Assembly: GCA_036924085.1 (NCBI GenBank) | Contig: JAVGWX010000001.1 | Coordinates: forward strand, 5,364,181-5,428,180 | Origin: Ariolimax columbianus | Lineage: Eukaryota; Mollusca; Gastropoda; Stylommatophora; Arionidae | Direction: 5' to 3' | Length of the DNA: 64,000 nucleotides | Shown: positions 1 through 10,138 of the stretch, one piece after another | How positions within the stretch are numbered: position 1 is the stretch's first letter | Layout: the number at the start of each line of letters is the position of its first letter | Program-made: the position numbers and the translations under genes | The notes under the pieces: model-generated | Told to the model about the DNA's origin: nothing | The model's database searches: none | What the model saw: only the letters and a program-made list of their open reading frames with translations

Positions 1-119
1 TTTGAGTCTGCATGTAAGTGTAAGTGTATGTTTCTATGTGCGTGTCTGTGTTAGTGTGCCTGTATGTGTGTGTGAGTGTGCATGTATGTATGTATGAGTG
101 TATGTGATGTATGTACGTC
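1..119. repeat. Degenerate TG/TATG microsatellite
   Basis: Irregular runs of TGTG, TGTA and TGAG fill the first 119 bases. There is no gene signal. Confidence 0.75.
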
Positions 120-837
120 AGACGTGAGGCGAAAGCCTATATTTTCTCCATTATCTCTACTTCCTGTCTCCACATCCAGGTCCTGGTTAGCTCTGTCGCT
201 CTACGCCCCTGTGTCAGCTCTTCTCTGTAGATAGTCTTTATCTGTATTATGTTCCGGTTTTCTCACGTGATAAAATGTTTATCTGTTTGTTCACAAAATG
301 TGAATTAATTTGTATTTATAATTACCCTCAATTCCCAATATATCTTTGTTTGAGTGTTGCATTGTTGCTGTGTTCTGTTTGACCAAGCTTCTGCTGTATA
401 TACCACAGACCGCTCCGTAATAAGAGGCCGCAACATAACAGCCAGTGTTTGCGATTTTGTTCTGAGGTGCACGCACGTCTGACCTTTGATGTACAAATGT
501 GATTTTATATTATTTTTTTGTAAATTGAGGCAGGGTCGTAACAAATTTATGTTGGCAATAATCATTTTTCTCTCCCCGACAATGGGTTCAAGCAAAGATG
601 GAATTATGTAGGGAGGAAGAGTGGGAGAGATGGTTAGAGAGCGGAGATAATGGCGAACAATCGCTAACTGCCAACAAAAATTTGACGTGTGTTTGTTTAT
701 TTTTTTTCTATTAGGGATTCCAATTTGTTTGTTTGAGAATGCTGGATATTAGATTTATTTGTTAAAGAAATGATTAGTTTGACATCTCGTGAGTTCCACA
801 TTGCGTGTGGTTCAGTGTGGCTTTGTCAATACGATGT
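120..837. other. Unannotated stretch
   Basis: No tandem array, retroelement motif or credible exon was recognised. The two short antisense reading frames near 291-595 have no family resemblance and no splice support. Confidence 0.5.
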
Positions 838-1513
838 GGGAGATACTGTTGTAAGCTGTTGGAGGTACTGTTATAACCTGTTGGAGGTACTGTTATAACC
901 TGCTGGAGGTACTGTTATAACCTGTTGGAGGTACTGTTGTAAGCTGTTAGAGGTACTGTTATAACCTGTTGGAGATACTGTTATACGTTGTTGGAGGTAC
1001 TGTTATAACGCTTTTGGAGGTATTGCTGTAACGCTGTTGGATGTACTGCTATAAGCTGTGTGAGGTACTGTTATAAGCTGTTGGAGGTACTGTTATAAGC
1101 TGTGTGAGGTACTGTTATAAGCTAAGTGAGGTACTGTTATAAGCTGTGTGAGGTACTGTTTTAAGCTGTTGGATGTACTGCTGTAAGCTGTTGGATGTAC
1201 TGTTATAAGCTGTGTGAGGTAGTGTTATAAGCTGTGTGAGGTACTGTTATAAGCTGTTGGATGTACTGTTATAAGCTGTGTGAGGTACTGTTATAAGCTG
1301 TGTGAGGTACTGTTATAAGCTGTGTGAGGTACTGTTATAAGCTGTTGGATGTACTGTTATAAGCTGTGTGAGGTACTGTTATAAGCTGTTGGAGGTACTA
1401 TTATAAGCTGTTGGATGTACTGTTATAAGCTGTGTGAGGTACTGTTATAAGCTGTGTGAGGTACTGCTATAAGCTGTAGGATGTACTGTTATACGCTGTT
1501 GGAGGTATTGTTG
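838..1513. repeat. 22-bp minisatellite, about 30 units
   Basis: The unit is close to GAGGTACTGTTATAAGCTGT plus two bases. Units alternate between a TTGG and a GTGTG junction and carry point changes (TATAAC, TGTAAG), so this is an older, diverged array. Confidence 0.9.
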
Positions 1514-3093
1514 AACAGGTTCCCCATTGCAGGAATCATAATGTTGATCAACGCCTCGTTGGCCAGGCTGCTGTAACATATCCCATTTCTAAGTACACAG
1601 TGTGAACCTGAGATGAAGGAATCACAACCAATACATACATTATAATAATAGTTGCCTATTGCAAGCGAAAATATTCTCAAATGATTACAGTCAGCGATAC
1701 GTACACATCAGCCTTTACCGCACCCTAGGCACTCTATGAGGAGTTGGCTGTGAAGTCGTTGTTCGTTCTGCTCAATCGCCTACTCTGAGTCTCCGCAATG
1801 TAGTTTCGCTCTGGGATCTGAGCACCGTAGGTGATGCTAGAGCGTCAGATTGGACGATTCTGTGAAAGCAACTCACAAGAGATGTTATTAAGGTTGAAGC
1901 TTTCCAGAGACACTTTCTGTGTAGCATTTCTTCTGTCCTCTTAATAAATGACTTCCTGTTTTGAACTCACCGTATAACAGCTGCTTGAAGATGCGCTCAT
2001 GGGACATACAAACATACTGATATAGAGAATGGACCACATAAAACGACAAACATAGCGAGCGTGTTTATTTCCTGTCACCATATTCAGGTTTCAGCACTCA
2101 AATAGCTGTATTGATATCAACCTTCACCTCTCTCAAGTTTCGTGTCATCACTACGCAGTTTACCCGGCCTGCACCAAATGTTTCCACATTTGCTACCAGC
2201 GTAAGCAGGGCTGTTGAAAAGTTGTTTGCAAAACGAGAAATCGCGTCAACAGCGAATGTGACTGTTGGCTCTCTGGGTCCGCACATACGAGTGTACAAAT
2301 ACACCTGTGCGCTGCTGTAGCGCTGAATACCTTATAAGCACCATTTTGTACGGGCCAACCCATACATCTCCTGTCTTACGTACAGCCTACGGTGTTTTGT
2401 GTGCCTCAAGTCATTCGTACCTTAATCTCTTCGACCGTCTGCCCATGAGAATAGTCCCATCCAGTTGGAGTGGGCTGGTCTATGGTGATAATGAAGGCTC
2501 GCCTTTTGTGCAAGTTACCGCTAAAGGTCTTTTCAGTGTATGCCGTCTTGAAATTCCGTAACGACGCAAGTGAGGGGAGAGCGATTGAAGGACAATATGA
2601 ATGGAAGAAATGTTCTATTTAATTTTGTTTTTGCTTATACTGATGAATTTCTAGTTGGAGTACAGAACGGAATTATGTGAACGTATGAAAGAGCTAGCTG
2701 TCTGTAATACCCATTCAAGCAGGTTTGAAAAAGAATCCTTTTAGCCTGTGAAATGTTGTTTCTGATTGAGTCTTGTGGGCCAGGGGAGACCACTTTACAA
2801 CTTGCCGCGTTCTGGGCCGCTATAGCACTCTACGCCATTTGAGGGGACTTCACTCTGTTCCTAGTTGTCCCAACTGGGCTGCTAGCTTCCATTTTGTAGT
2901 CTCATTCATCTCCGACCAAAGGCTTGAAGACCTGTGGCTTTACCACGATTAGGGCGTGTCGAGGCGAAAGGGTGAGGGGTGGGGGATTTTCGGAGAAGAG
3001 GCACTGAATGATGATGAGACGCTAGTATCTGGACTAGTCGATAACAGGTCCCAGGGGGAGATAACTAACTCCTACACCCACTAGCGTACGCGC
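1514..3093. other. Unannotated stretch
   Basis: Overlapping reading frames on both strands around 2098-2561 (up to 98 codons) have no recognisable domain. I see no convincing splice sites or promoter. Nothing else is supported here. Confidence 0.45.
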
Positions 3094-3310
3094 ATCATCC
3101 AACTAGCACTGTCGACCCACTAACTTCTGTTCACCCAACTATCACTGTCGACCCACTAACTTCTGTTCACCCAACTATCACAGTCGACCCACTAACTTCT
3201 GTTCATCCAACTAGCACTGTCGACCCACTAACTTCTGTTCATCCAACTATCACTGTCGACCCACTAACTTCTGTTCACCCAACTATCACAGTTGATCCAC
3301 TAACTTCTAC
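3094..3310. repeat. 36-bp minisatellite, about 6 units
   Basis: The unit contains GACCCACTAACTTCTGTTCA followed by CCCAACTATCACTGTC. Variation between units is low (ATCAC/AGCAC, GTCGAC/GTTGAT). Confidence 0.9.
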
Positions 3311-3639
3311 GCACCGTGGCTGAAACTTCTCAGAATCACCGTCCGTGTCATACTCCGATCTGTCACTTGTTACTGCATAGATGTCTCATTCATTCATTCA
3401 TCTTGTCACATCAATGTGAAGCCCACCAGTGCAGAACCCTATTAAGGAAATCCTGTTTAGAAGATACAGATCTTCTCATCAGTGTTAGGCTGTGAGGTCT
3501 TTTGTTCAAGCTTTTCCTATGGATCGCTATAATGTAGATACATTTTTACATGGCAGCCTCCAGCACAATCTTCTTGAGTCGCCTATTGCCACACGCTTTG
3601 AATTTCTATTGGCCTTCCATTCGCTGGTTCACCATTGGG

Positions 3640-4925
3640 AACTGTCAAGCGCACCCTAAAGAAACTGGACATAGCTTATTTGAGACAGGTGCTAGAATAC
3701 GGGATATCAGCATGGTCCACGGGATATCAGCATGGTCCACAACAGCAACAAATAACTTCTAAACATGTGTAGATACCACAACCAAGGAATACGTATCAGC
3801 ACTGGAGCCATGAGAACAACCCCAACAAATGCATTGGAGAACATCACAAGATTCGAAAGGAGAGGTTCAAACAAATGCCAACAGCATCCACAATATGAAA
3901 GGATACATAGCATGGGAAGAGGGAGATTAAAGAGAAACCACCTCATATAAAAAAGAAAGTATCTGACAAAAGCAGACCCAACCATAAATCAAACAGTAGC
4001 TAGATATATAAAACAAACATCCCTTAATCCACCATAGGGAAAAATATATCAATTGCCTGATATGGTAGAAACCATACAAGTAAGAGAAAAGACGATGTCT
4101 CATAGAGATTTAGATAGTAAAATTATCACGGAAGAATATTTTAGGATAGTATACTCACCAGAAACATGGATACGCGTATAAAGAGATGGCTCAGCTAACA
4201 CAACCACATCCATTGGAGATAGAACGGTTTATTGCAGATTAAGAAAAAGAAAAGAAAAAAAACTCTAGTTCTAACATTGGGAACATACCCCAGATATTTC
4301 CTCGCGATGGTAGAGGCACTGATGGGCCTTGCTGATATTGTAATCCAAGATGCAGATATCCATCAAGTAAACATAGTATTCCTGTCTGACGCCTCGTCAG
4401 TATTGCCATCGCTAAGCAACACAGAGATTGAGATCTGAAGCAATGCATGTACTCGATGTGACACAGCTCTCAGAAGAACGCCCAAGGTTGGTCATTCAGC
4501 AGATCCCCTTTCATTGCAATATCAGAGACAACGAAGCGACAGGCAGACTATCAAATTGTGAAGGAGCTTCACCACAAACAGACATGACCATCACGTATAT
4601 TGAGGCAAAGGCAAAATTAAAGCCAACTTGATGGGAAATTGGACTGATCAACATCCCTACTTCTGATAAGAAGAGCTTTTATAACTTAACATCATCAGAC
4701 TGAGAGCTTGTCATAATAGACTCAAGGGTCATCTTTACAGAAAAATGAGGATTGGGACCGATAAATGATGCCCAATACTAGCCTACAGGGGCATATGAGG
4801 GACATGAGGTGTACGAGATCAAATAGCCTTGCAAACAACAGTGACCTTTCAGAGATAAACCAGTACCTTACTCTGAGAATGAACGAAGAAGAAAGAGAAG
4901 ATCTACCATTCAAATTCACCAACGC
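3640..4925 (+). mobile_element. Degenerate LINE 3' part: RT connection and RNase H
   Basis: Translation across frames matches, piece by piece, the better preserved LINE copies at 15.8-17.3 kb and 52.8-54.0 kb. A stretch reading LEYGISAWS is followed by STGAMRTTPTNALENITRFE, then a GRGRLKR segment. Next come RNase H pieces: IVFLSDASSV (the FTDALAV block), then QQIPFHCNIRDNEATGRLSN, which corresponds to the VPSHCNIQGNEEADRLA block of relatives. A later part, near GHLYRKM / RIGTDKCPILA, corresponds to the segment after RNase H. Frames change repeatedly and stops are common, so it is dead and old. A 20-bp direct duplication sits at about 3701-3740. RNase H removes the RNA strand during target-primed reverse transcription in I-clade-like elements; the clade name is an inference. 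Confidence 0.7.
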
Positions 4926-5122
4926 TGCCGAAGACGGATGTGTCGGACCGAAAAATGAAAATATCGCAGTCAAGCTGTAAACTAGTGACACAACGCATTT
5001 CGTTCTTTCTACTACATCATGCTGCTTGCAAAGCCCTGTTCGTGGATTTGTAGTGGGAGATTTAGAATGAACGCAGAAGAAGAAGAAGAAGCAGAAGAAG
5101 AAGAAGAAGAAGAAGAAGAAGA
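4925..5122 (+). mobile_element. Dispersed GAA-tailed repeat, copy 1 (3' part)
   Basis: It contains the core GGATGTGTCGGACCGAAA, then AAGCTGTAAACTA and ACACAACGCATT, and ends in AGAAGAAG repeats (5078-5122). The same core recurs at 5.7, 7.1, 20.7, 25.9, 42.4 and 51.3 kb. Here it directly follows the decayed RNase H LINE, so it may be that LINE's 3' end or a SINE sharing its tail. Confidence 0.7.
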
Positions 5123-5193
5123 AATTCACCAAGAGAACTCTATTGGAATGGTCTAGAATTATTTAACTACTTTTAGGTGATTCTGCACTCAGA

Positions 5194-5330
5194 AACAGTC
5201 AGGGAAGACAGTCAGGGAAGACAGTCAGGGAAGACAGTCAGGGAAGACAGTCAGGGAAGACAGTCATGGAAGACAGTCAGGGGAGACAGCCAGGGAAGAC
5301 AGTCAGGGAAGACAGTCAGTGAACACACGT
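5194..5330. repeat. 13-bp minisatellite
   Basis: The unit is CAGTCAGGGAAGA in about 10 nearly perfect copies. More diverged copies (GGAAAGAC, GGAAGAC) trail on to about 5440. The open frames across it are a by-product of the repeat. Confidence 0.9.
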
Positions 5331-5571
5331 CGGGAAAGACACGACAAAGAAGACACCCGAGGGAAGATATGTCAGAAAATGCACGTCAGGAAAGACAGGC
5401 AGGGAAGCCATGCCAAGGAAGACGTATCAAAAGAGACTGTCAGAGAAGAGGGAAATTGTTCACCCAGCCACATAACAATTAAGAACACAAATTCATATCT
5501 TTGCGATCATTGTTTCAAATGTGTTAGCAGTGTATCAGACTCGAGGGTTGAGCTGCAGCGGCCAACCATTA

Positions 5572-5708
5572 AGAGCTGACTGCTAGCGTCAGGGCCAGAG
5601 AACCAGATCTGACTGCTAGCGTCAGGGGCAGCGAACCAGAGCTGACTGCTAGCGTCAGGGTCAGCGAACCAGAGCTGACAGCTAGCATCAGGGCCAGCGA
5701 ACCAGAGC
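5572..5708 (+). repeat. 33-bp minisatellite inside dispersed repeat
   Basis: About four units built on CTGACTGCTAGCGTCAGGGC plus CAGCGAACCAGAG. The same sequence, organised as 72-bp units, precedes the copy at 41.8-42.4 kb. A single degenerate unit lies next to the 20.7-21.0 kb copy. Confidence 0.85.
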
Positions 5709-5955
5709 TGCAAAGACCCTTCTACACCCCCACGCGGTGATCCTGGATAACAGGCTGCAACTGAGCAGACTGCTTAAGGAGAATGGATCGAAGAGGGAAG
5801 GCTAACCCGGTACTCAAAAATGCCTCATGAAATCTGATGTGTCGGACCGGAAGGTGAAAATATTGCAGTCACGAAGTAAACTACGACACAACACATTCTG
5901 TTACTTGCAAAGCCCATATTAATGGCTTGGTAGCGGGAGATAAAGAAGAAGAAGA
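5709..5955 (+). mobile_element. Dispersed GAA-tailed repeat, copy 2
   Basis: Order of blocks: AAGACCCTTCTACACC, GCGGTGATCCTGGATAACAG, ATCGAAGAGGGAA, CCGGTACTCAAAAA, GATGTGTCGGACCGGAAGG, AACTACGACACAACACATTC, GGCTTGGTAGCGGGAGAT, then a short GAAGAAGAAGAA tail. With the 33-bp array upstream, this is the most complete plus-strand arrangement together with the 42.4 kb copy. There is no open frame, so it is presumably non-autonomous. Confidence 0.75.
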
Positions 5956-6227
5956 AAACTTTGGTGTTTTCAAAATTGCCAATTTATCCAGAGCTATGTG
6001 GAGTATACGTCCGTTGATATCTTCCAGGGTATATTTTTGTGTCATTGTCATTGGGTCATGTCCTATTAATGCATTTCACATAATCATAGTATGCTGACAC
6101 TAGTTCCTTCCATGTTCCATGCCACTCAAAGGCTAACTCTGTTAACGTTCCAGGTTTCTATGGTTTCTAATTCTTGTCATTTAAAATTCCTCCCAGTAGA
6201 CAACCACATAATGGTGCTCACCGGGCC
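5956..6227. other. Unannotated stretch
   Basis: Nothing recognisable was seen here. Confidence 0.4.
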
Positions 6228-6372
6228 AGCAAGTATACAGTACAGTTCTCCAGCTAGTCGAATAGCCAATTGTCAAGTATACAGTACGATTCTCAAGCCT
6301 TCCGAATAGCCGGTTGTCAAGTATACAGTACGATTCTTAAGCCTTCCGAATAGCCGGTTGTCAAGTATAAAA
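6228..6372. repeat. 44-bp repeat, 3 units
   Basis: The unit holds GTCAAGTATACAGTACGATT followed by CTCAAGCCTTCCGAATAGCC. The first unit is the most diverged. Confidence 0.85.
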
Positions 6373-6875
6373 TACGGTGTTGAAACATACGCGACCGATG
6401 TCAGCAAACAGTGTTCTTATTCTACACGATCATCCATGTCTTGGTGAACACACTTAGGCCGCTTTGGGTATTTCAGGACGCATTGACCATGCCAAAAATG
6501 GTCAACATCCAGGCCTGAACTCTCGGAAAGCGACGAAACAACTTAGACTAGACATGCCAAGGGCTGTACTCTGAGTGAACTATATCATTGTCTACATCTA
6601 TGTTAAATAAAAGATAAATGCCAACGCTGTTTATATTAATACCAATCTTATTTATATGAAATGCCAACGCTATTTATATGAAATAAAAATGTAATACTTT
6701 GAGCTTGTGGTGTTTTATGAATGAATGTAGGTGCCATCCAGTCAGCCTCAGTATACTCTTGCCGTTAAGGGACAACCACCTGTTGTTGCCGAAAATGTAT
6801 TGTTATTCTCTAGCAAGTTCCAAATCAAAACGACCAGTCCTATTGTATCAGTTTGCTGTAACTGTTTTCTCAAAC
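6373..6875. other. Unannotated stretch, AT-rich in part
   Basis: The only structure seen is an imperfect duplication of ATGCCAACGCT plus TTTATAT near 6618-6690. Confidence 0.4.
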
Positions 6876-7030
6876 ATCCATTACATCCAAAGCATCAATT
6901 ACATTCAAAACATCAATTACATCCAAAATATCCATTACATACTGTCTTCTCAAACATCCATTACATCCAAAATATCCATTACATACTGTCTTCTCAAACA
7001 TCCATTACATCCAAACTATCCATTATATAT
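6876..7030. repeat. 44-bp minisatellite of CATTACATCCAAA blocks
   Basis: Units combine TCCATTACATCCAAAATA, TCCATTACATACTGTC and TTCTCAAACA. A shorter block (CATCAATTACATTCAAAA) begins the array. Confidence 0.85.
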
Positions 7031-7137
7031 GGTATGACTCATTCTGAACCTTGAAATGATACTCCAACTTTGTTGAACTGTTCACTCTTACATAACAGAA
7101 TCAACAAACAATTGAACCAGAACTGCTACTTCCCACG

Positions 7138-7320
7138 CCGTTTCTTCTTCCTCTTCTGCTTCTGCGTTCGTTCTCAATATCCGCTTATCAAGGCCCGAAC
7201 AAGCCTTTGCAAGTAGCAGGATGTAGTCCGGAGAACGAAATGCGTTGTGTCGCTAGTTTACAGCTTGGCTGCGATATTTGCACCTTTCGGTCCGACACAT
7301 CCGTCTTCGGCACGCCTACG
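7138..7320 (-). mobile_element. Dispersed GAA-tailed repeat, copy 3 (3' part)
   Basis: The reverse complement carries GGATGTGTCGGACCGAAAGG, then GCAAATATCGCAGCCAAGC, TAAACTAGCGACACAACGCA and GGACTACATCCTGCTACTTG. It ends in a GAA-rich tail that reads TTCTTCTTCC on the plus strand at 7138-7155. It is truncated upstream at nearly the same point as copy 1, as expected of 5'-truncated retrotransposition products. Confidence 0.75.
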
Positions 7321-7454
7321 CCTACGAACCTTCATTGTTAGATGTGCACATATGACAAGACAGGCACTTCGCATCCACATATCGGTCTTTCAGCCATTTT
7401 AGAGCGGATACAGAAAATCACTGAAAAGGAGGATTGATGATTAGAAAAGATTAT

Positions 7455-7530
7455 GAAGAGGGTGGCCTAGGGATGAAGCTTCCGTTTCACAATTCCAACC
7501 CACCCGGTTCGAATCATGCTCGTGTCCTCC
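7455..7530 (+). mobile_element. tRNA-like SINE head
   Basis: GGTGGCCTAGGGATGAAGC (about 7461) resembles an RNA polymerase III A box. GGTTCGAATCA at 7506-7516 matches the B box at the right spacing. No clean cloverleaf can be drawn, so this is a SINE head or tRNA fossil rather than a working tRNA gene. Confidence 0.5.
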
Positions 7531-8200
7531 ACTTGCCGGAAGTAACGACAATCTACTGTACTTTACTACACATTTGCACATCATCATAGTCGCCACAGTC
7601 TATATAGACCATGCGCGTTGCGTCCTGTAAGTTTTGTCCAGATCTGTCCCCTGTATTTCGACACTGTCTGCTATTGTTGTAAGGGCCAATCCGCGAGTGA
7701 CAATCCCTGCCACAGATCGTACAACCATATTGAGGAGGCTGGCTTGCCTGGCTGTTCCTTGATCTCTTCAGTCTTTCTCTTTACAAGACCTCTACAAGCG
7801 CCAGCAGTCATTATGCCCCGTCCAACTGACTGTCTCCAGATAGCTCGATCCTAAGAAATTTATTCCCAGCCCTCGGATGGGATGTCCCATGACTTTATGT
7901 CCCTCTTGCATTCGTCGTTGAATCGCAGGGTGGGACGGACGATTCTTCTAACTTCAATGGCTAGCTGCCCATAAAGGATATCCTGTGGCAGCCTCTCGTC
8001 TTCTATGCGATAAATATGCGCCAACCACCGTAGACGTCGCTGGTTCAACATCGTGTACATGCTGTCAGTGTTTGCTCCGTGTAAGACCGTATTATGTGAC
8101 ACTCTTGCCACCCAATTCCCCAAAATATGCCACCCAAAAAATATACGCCGTAGACACCTCATGTGAAATGTGTTAAGCCGCTGTTCCTGTTTAGTGTAAG

Positions 8201-8490
8201 TGCTCCAAGTCTCACGTCCATACATGAGAGTGCCAAGTCTCACGTCCATACATGAGAATGCCAAGTCTCACGTCCATACATGAGAGTGCCAAGTCTCACG
8301 TCCATACATGAGAGTGCCAAGTCTCACGTCCATACATGAGAGTGCCAAGTCTCACGTCCATATATGAGAGTGCCAAGTCTCACGTCCATACATGAGAGTG
8401 CCAAGTCTCACGTCCATATATAAGAGTGCCAAGTCTCACGTCCATACATGAGAGTGCCAAGTCTCACGTCCATACATGAGAGTGCCAAGA
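8201..8490. repeat. 28-bp minisatellite inside LINE coding sequence
   Basis: About ten units of TGCCAAGTCTCACGTCCATA plus CATGAGAG, nearly identical. On the minus strand one unit spells LGTLMYGRE, the normal LINE text at this position. Reverse transcriptase sequence resumes on both sides. The unit length is not a multiple of three, so it shifts the frame. Confidence 0.9.
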
Positions 8491-9129
8491 ACGCAGGTTT
8501 GACCCGGGCCTTGGTGTAGTGAGACAGCGCAGTGTTTTCCCAGACTCTCTTCTTCAGGCGGGCCATGACTGTACTTGCCCTGCCAAGCCTACTGTCTATT
8601 TCCTTCTCGAGCGAGAGAGTGTTGCTGATGGCAAACCCCAGATAAGTGAACCTGTCGTGACCTCTAGAGTGACGCCATCAATCTTTATGGATGACGTAGT
8701 GGTAATGCCCTGTGCGCAGACTTTTCTCTTTCCCAGACTTATGGAGAGACTAAACTGCTTGCACCCCTTGGCGAATCTGTCTCCCAGTGTCTGCAAGGCC
8801 TCCTCACTATTGGTCACTAGAACTGCATCATCCGTAAATAACATCTCCCTAAAGAGCACCGTCCTCACCTATGTCATCGCATGCAGTCAGGACAGGTTAA
8901 ACAGCCGCCCATTTGACCTGGTGTACAGATAAACACCGTCCACAGATGTGCCAAAAGCGTTGGATAGGAGCACGGAGAAGAAGATCCCAAAGAGGATCGG
9001 CGCGAGCACATATCCCTGCTTCACTCCACTTGAACGGAAAAGAATCTGAAAATGTTCCATCGTATAGAATTGAACCCTTTCATATCAGTGGGAAAAGAAA
9101 TCATCATTCTATGCAGTTGTGTTTTTTTT

Positions 9130-9163
9130 GGGGGGGGGGGGGGGTGGGAGCGGGGGGGGGGGA
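9130..9163. repeat. Poly-G tract
   Basis: Two long G runs are separated by TGGGAGC, inside the LINE between its FLDLTK and MISFPTDM segments. It is likely to be a sequencing and polymorphism hotspot. Confidence 0.85.
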
Positions 9164-9344
9164 TCCTCTCAAGGAGTTCGAATAGACCCTTTCTACTAAC
9201 CAATTTGAGGGTCTTGGTGAGGTCTAGAAACATCATAAAGAAATTGATAAGAAACTAATAACATCCAAATAGGTTGACAGTTGTAAGAGGTGACGTTCTG
9301 CAAAGGACATGCTACTTACTTTTATGACGGGGCGTACACTATAG

Positions 9345-9347
<3 letters not shown>

Positions 9348-9396
<49 letters not shown>

Positions 9397-9413
9397 AAGA
9401 GAGAGAGAAAGAG
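9348..9413. repeat. (GA)n microsatellite
   Basis: An almost pure GA run with a few GAAA interruptions at its right end. Confidence 0.95.
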
Positions 9414-9481
9414 TGCATATGAACGGCCAGACTAGGTAAGTTTGGGACAAATGGCATGGTGAGTTGTGTCCCCTTCCTTAC

Positions 9482-9668
9482 CTGTAGTCAGAGAATACCA
9501 GGACCAGCTTCTCCAAAGCCCTCATACCTGGTGCTGTCACATTCAGCCAGCGCTCTAGCTAGGCATTGTACAGGTGAAACTTAACCGTGACACGGACACT
9601 TCTGTCCATAGGACGCTGTTCCCGGACCAGGCCATTTATCAACAGGGCTAACGCCACAGACGCAAAGT
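9482..9668 (-). CDS. Candidate exon of unidentified host gene, with in-frame stop
   Basis: The minus strand reads about 62 codons that look like conserved globular protein: VDFASVALALLINGLVREQR, then a short basic stretch, KFHLYNA, an in-frame TAG, LERWLNVTAPGMRALEK and LVLVFSDYR. The last codon AG is followed at once by GTAAGG, a good splice donor. The left edge lies after AAACAAAG, a weak acceptor without a clear pyrimidine tract, so the start could be elsewhere. The amino-acid mix (buried L/V/A with R/E/K spacing) is unlike the repeat-driven frames in this window. I cannot name the family. The TAG at about 9562-9564 makes it a pseudogene exon, a polymorphism or an assembly error. Neighbours are a GA microsatellite and a SINE, consistent with an intron setting. 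Confidence 0.4.
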
Positions 9669-9939
9669 CTACCTTTGTTTAGCTCCCTTTTGTGTACCTG
9701 GCAAGTGGTAAACTGACCAGCGTCTGGACAGATTTACATGAATATGCATGTCCTTGTGCCCATCTAAGGTTTCGCCTCCATTCCCATCTCTCTCGTCGTT
9801 ACCCTCTTACTACCTCGTTGCCGGTGTTCACTTACACAAAATGTCCAGTCATCCCACCACAATGCTGTTGGGGATGAAGTGTTAGGAGTTTCATTGGGGC
9901 TGGCCTCTTCTAAGGCGAGTTAGCAAATTCCCAGCTCAC
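9669..9939. other. Unannotated stretch
   Basis: No motif was recognised. The text near 9860-9910 (GGGGATGAAGTGTTAGGAG) resembles a phrase near 30505, hinting at a shared diverged repeat. Confidence 0.35.
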
Positions 9940-10085
9940 TTTTCTTACATAACAGTAAGCCAGATACCCATTTACAGCTGGATAGACTGGAACGTGTCCA
10001 AAACATGTGTCGAACCCACTACATTTGCCCTGAGAAGCCAGCGTTCTAACACTCCGCTCCTCGGGCAGGTTATACTTATTTATTC
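9940..10085 (-). mobile_element. tRNA-derived SINE
   Basis: The reverse complement has GAGGAGCGGAGTGTTAGAAC (A-box region) and GTGGGTTCGACACATG (B box; plus-strand TGTCGAACCCA at 10008-10018). A tail follows containing AATGGGTATCTGGCTTACTG. The order (head, spacer, tail) fits a tRNA-derived SINE on the minus strand. Confidence 0.55.
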
Positions 10086-10138
10086 TATCTTTATTTATAT
10101 TCATGAATCTACCAAATATTAGCACATTGTTCATGAAA

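Larger units (their letters stand above)
7545..9245 (-). mobile_element. LINE reverse transcriptase with C-terminal zinc finger
   Basis: Read on the minus strand, the fragments are collinear with a LINE reverse transcriptase. At 9160-9245 there is MMFLDLTKTLKLVSRKGL, the D-T-K-A-F-D catalytic block in altered form. Next come a GVKQGYVLAPILF block at about 9000, a YTRSNGRLFNLS block, and FTDDAVLV (the FADD box with T for A) in the 90-residue frame 8596-8868. ARLKKRVWENTALSHYTKAR lies near 8500-8590. From 8264 down to 7860 one frame reads QRLNTFHMRCLRRI, RRLRWLAHIYRIED and RPTLRFNDECKRDIKSW. The end at about 7700 reads YGCTICGRDCHSRIGPYN, a CxxC...C zinc-finger tail common in this type. Several stops and frame changes, a G-run (9130-9163) and a 28-bp array (8201-8490) break it. 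The upstream endonuclease is not visible. Clade (RTE- or CR1-like) is uncertain. Confidence 0.85.

Noticed and set aside
4722..5132. 136-codon minus frame with a poly-Phe start
   Set aside because: Antisense of the GAA tail (TTC = Phe) and of the dispersed repeat.
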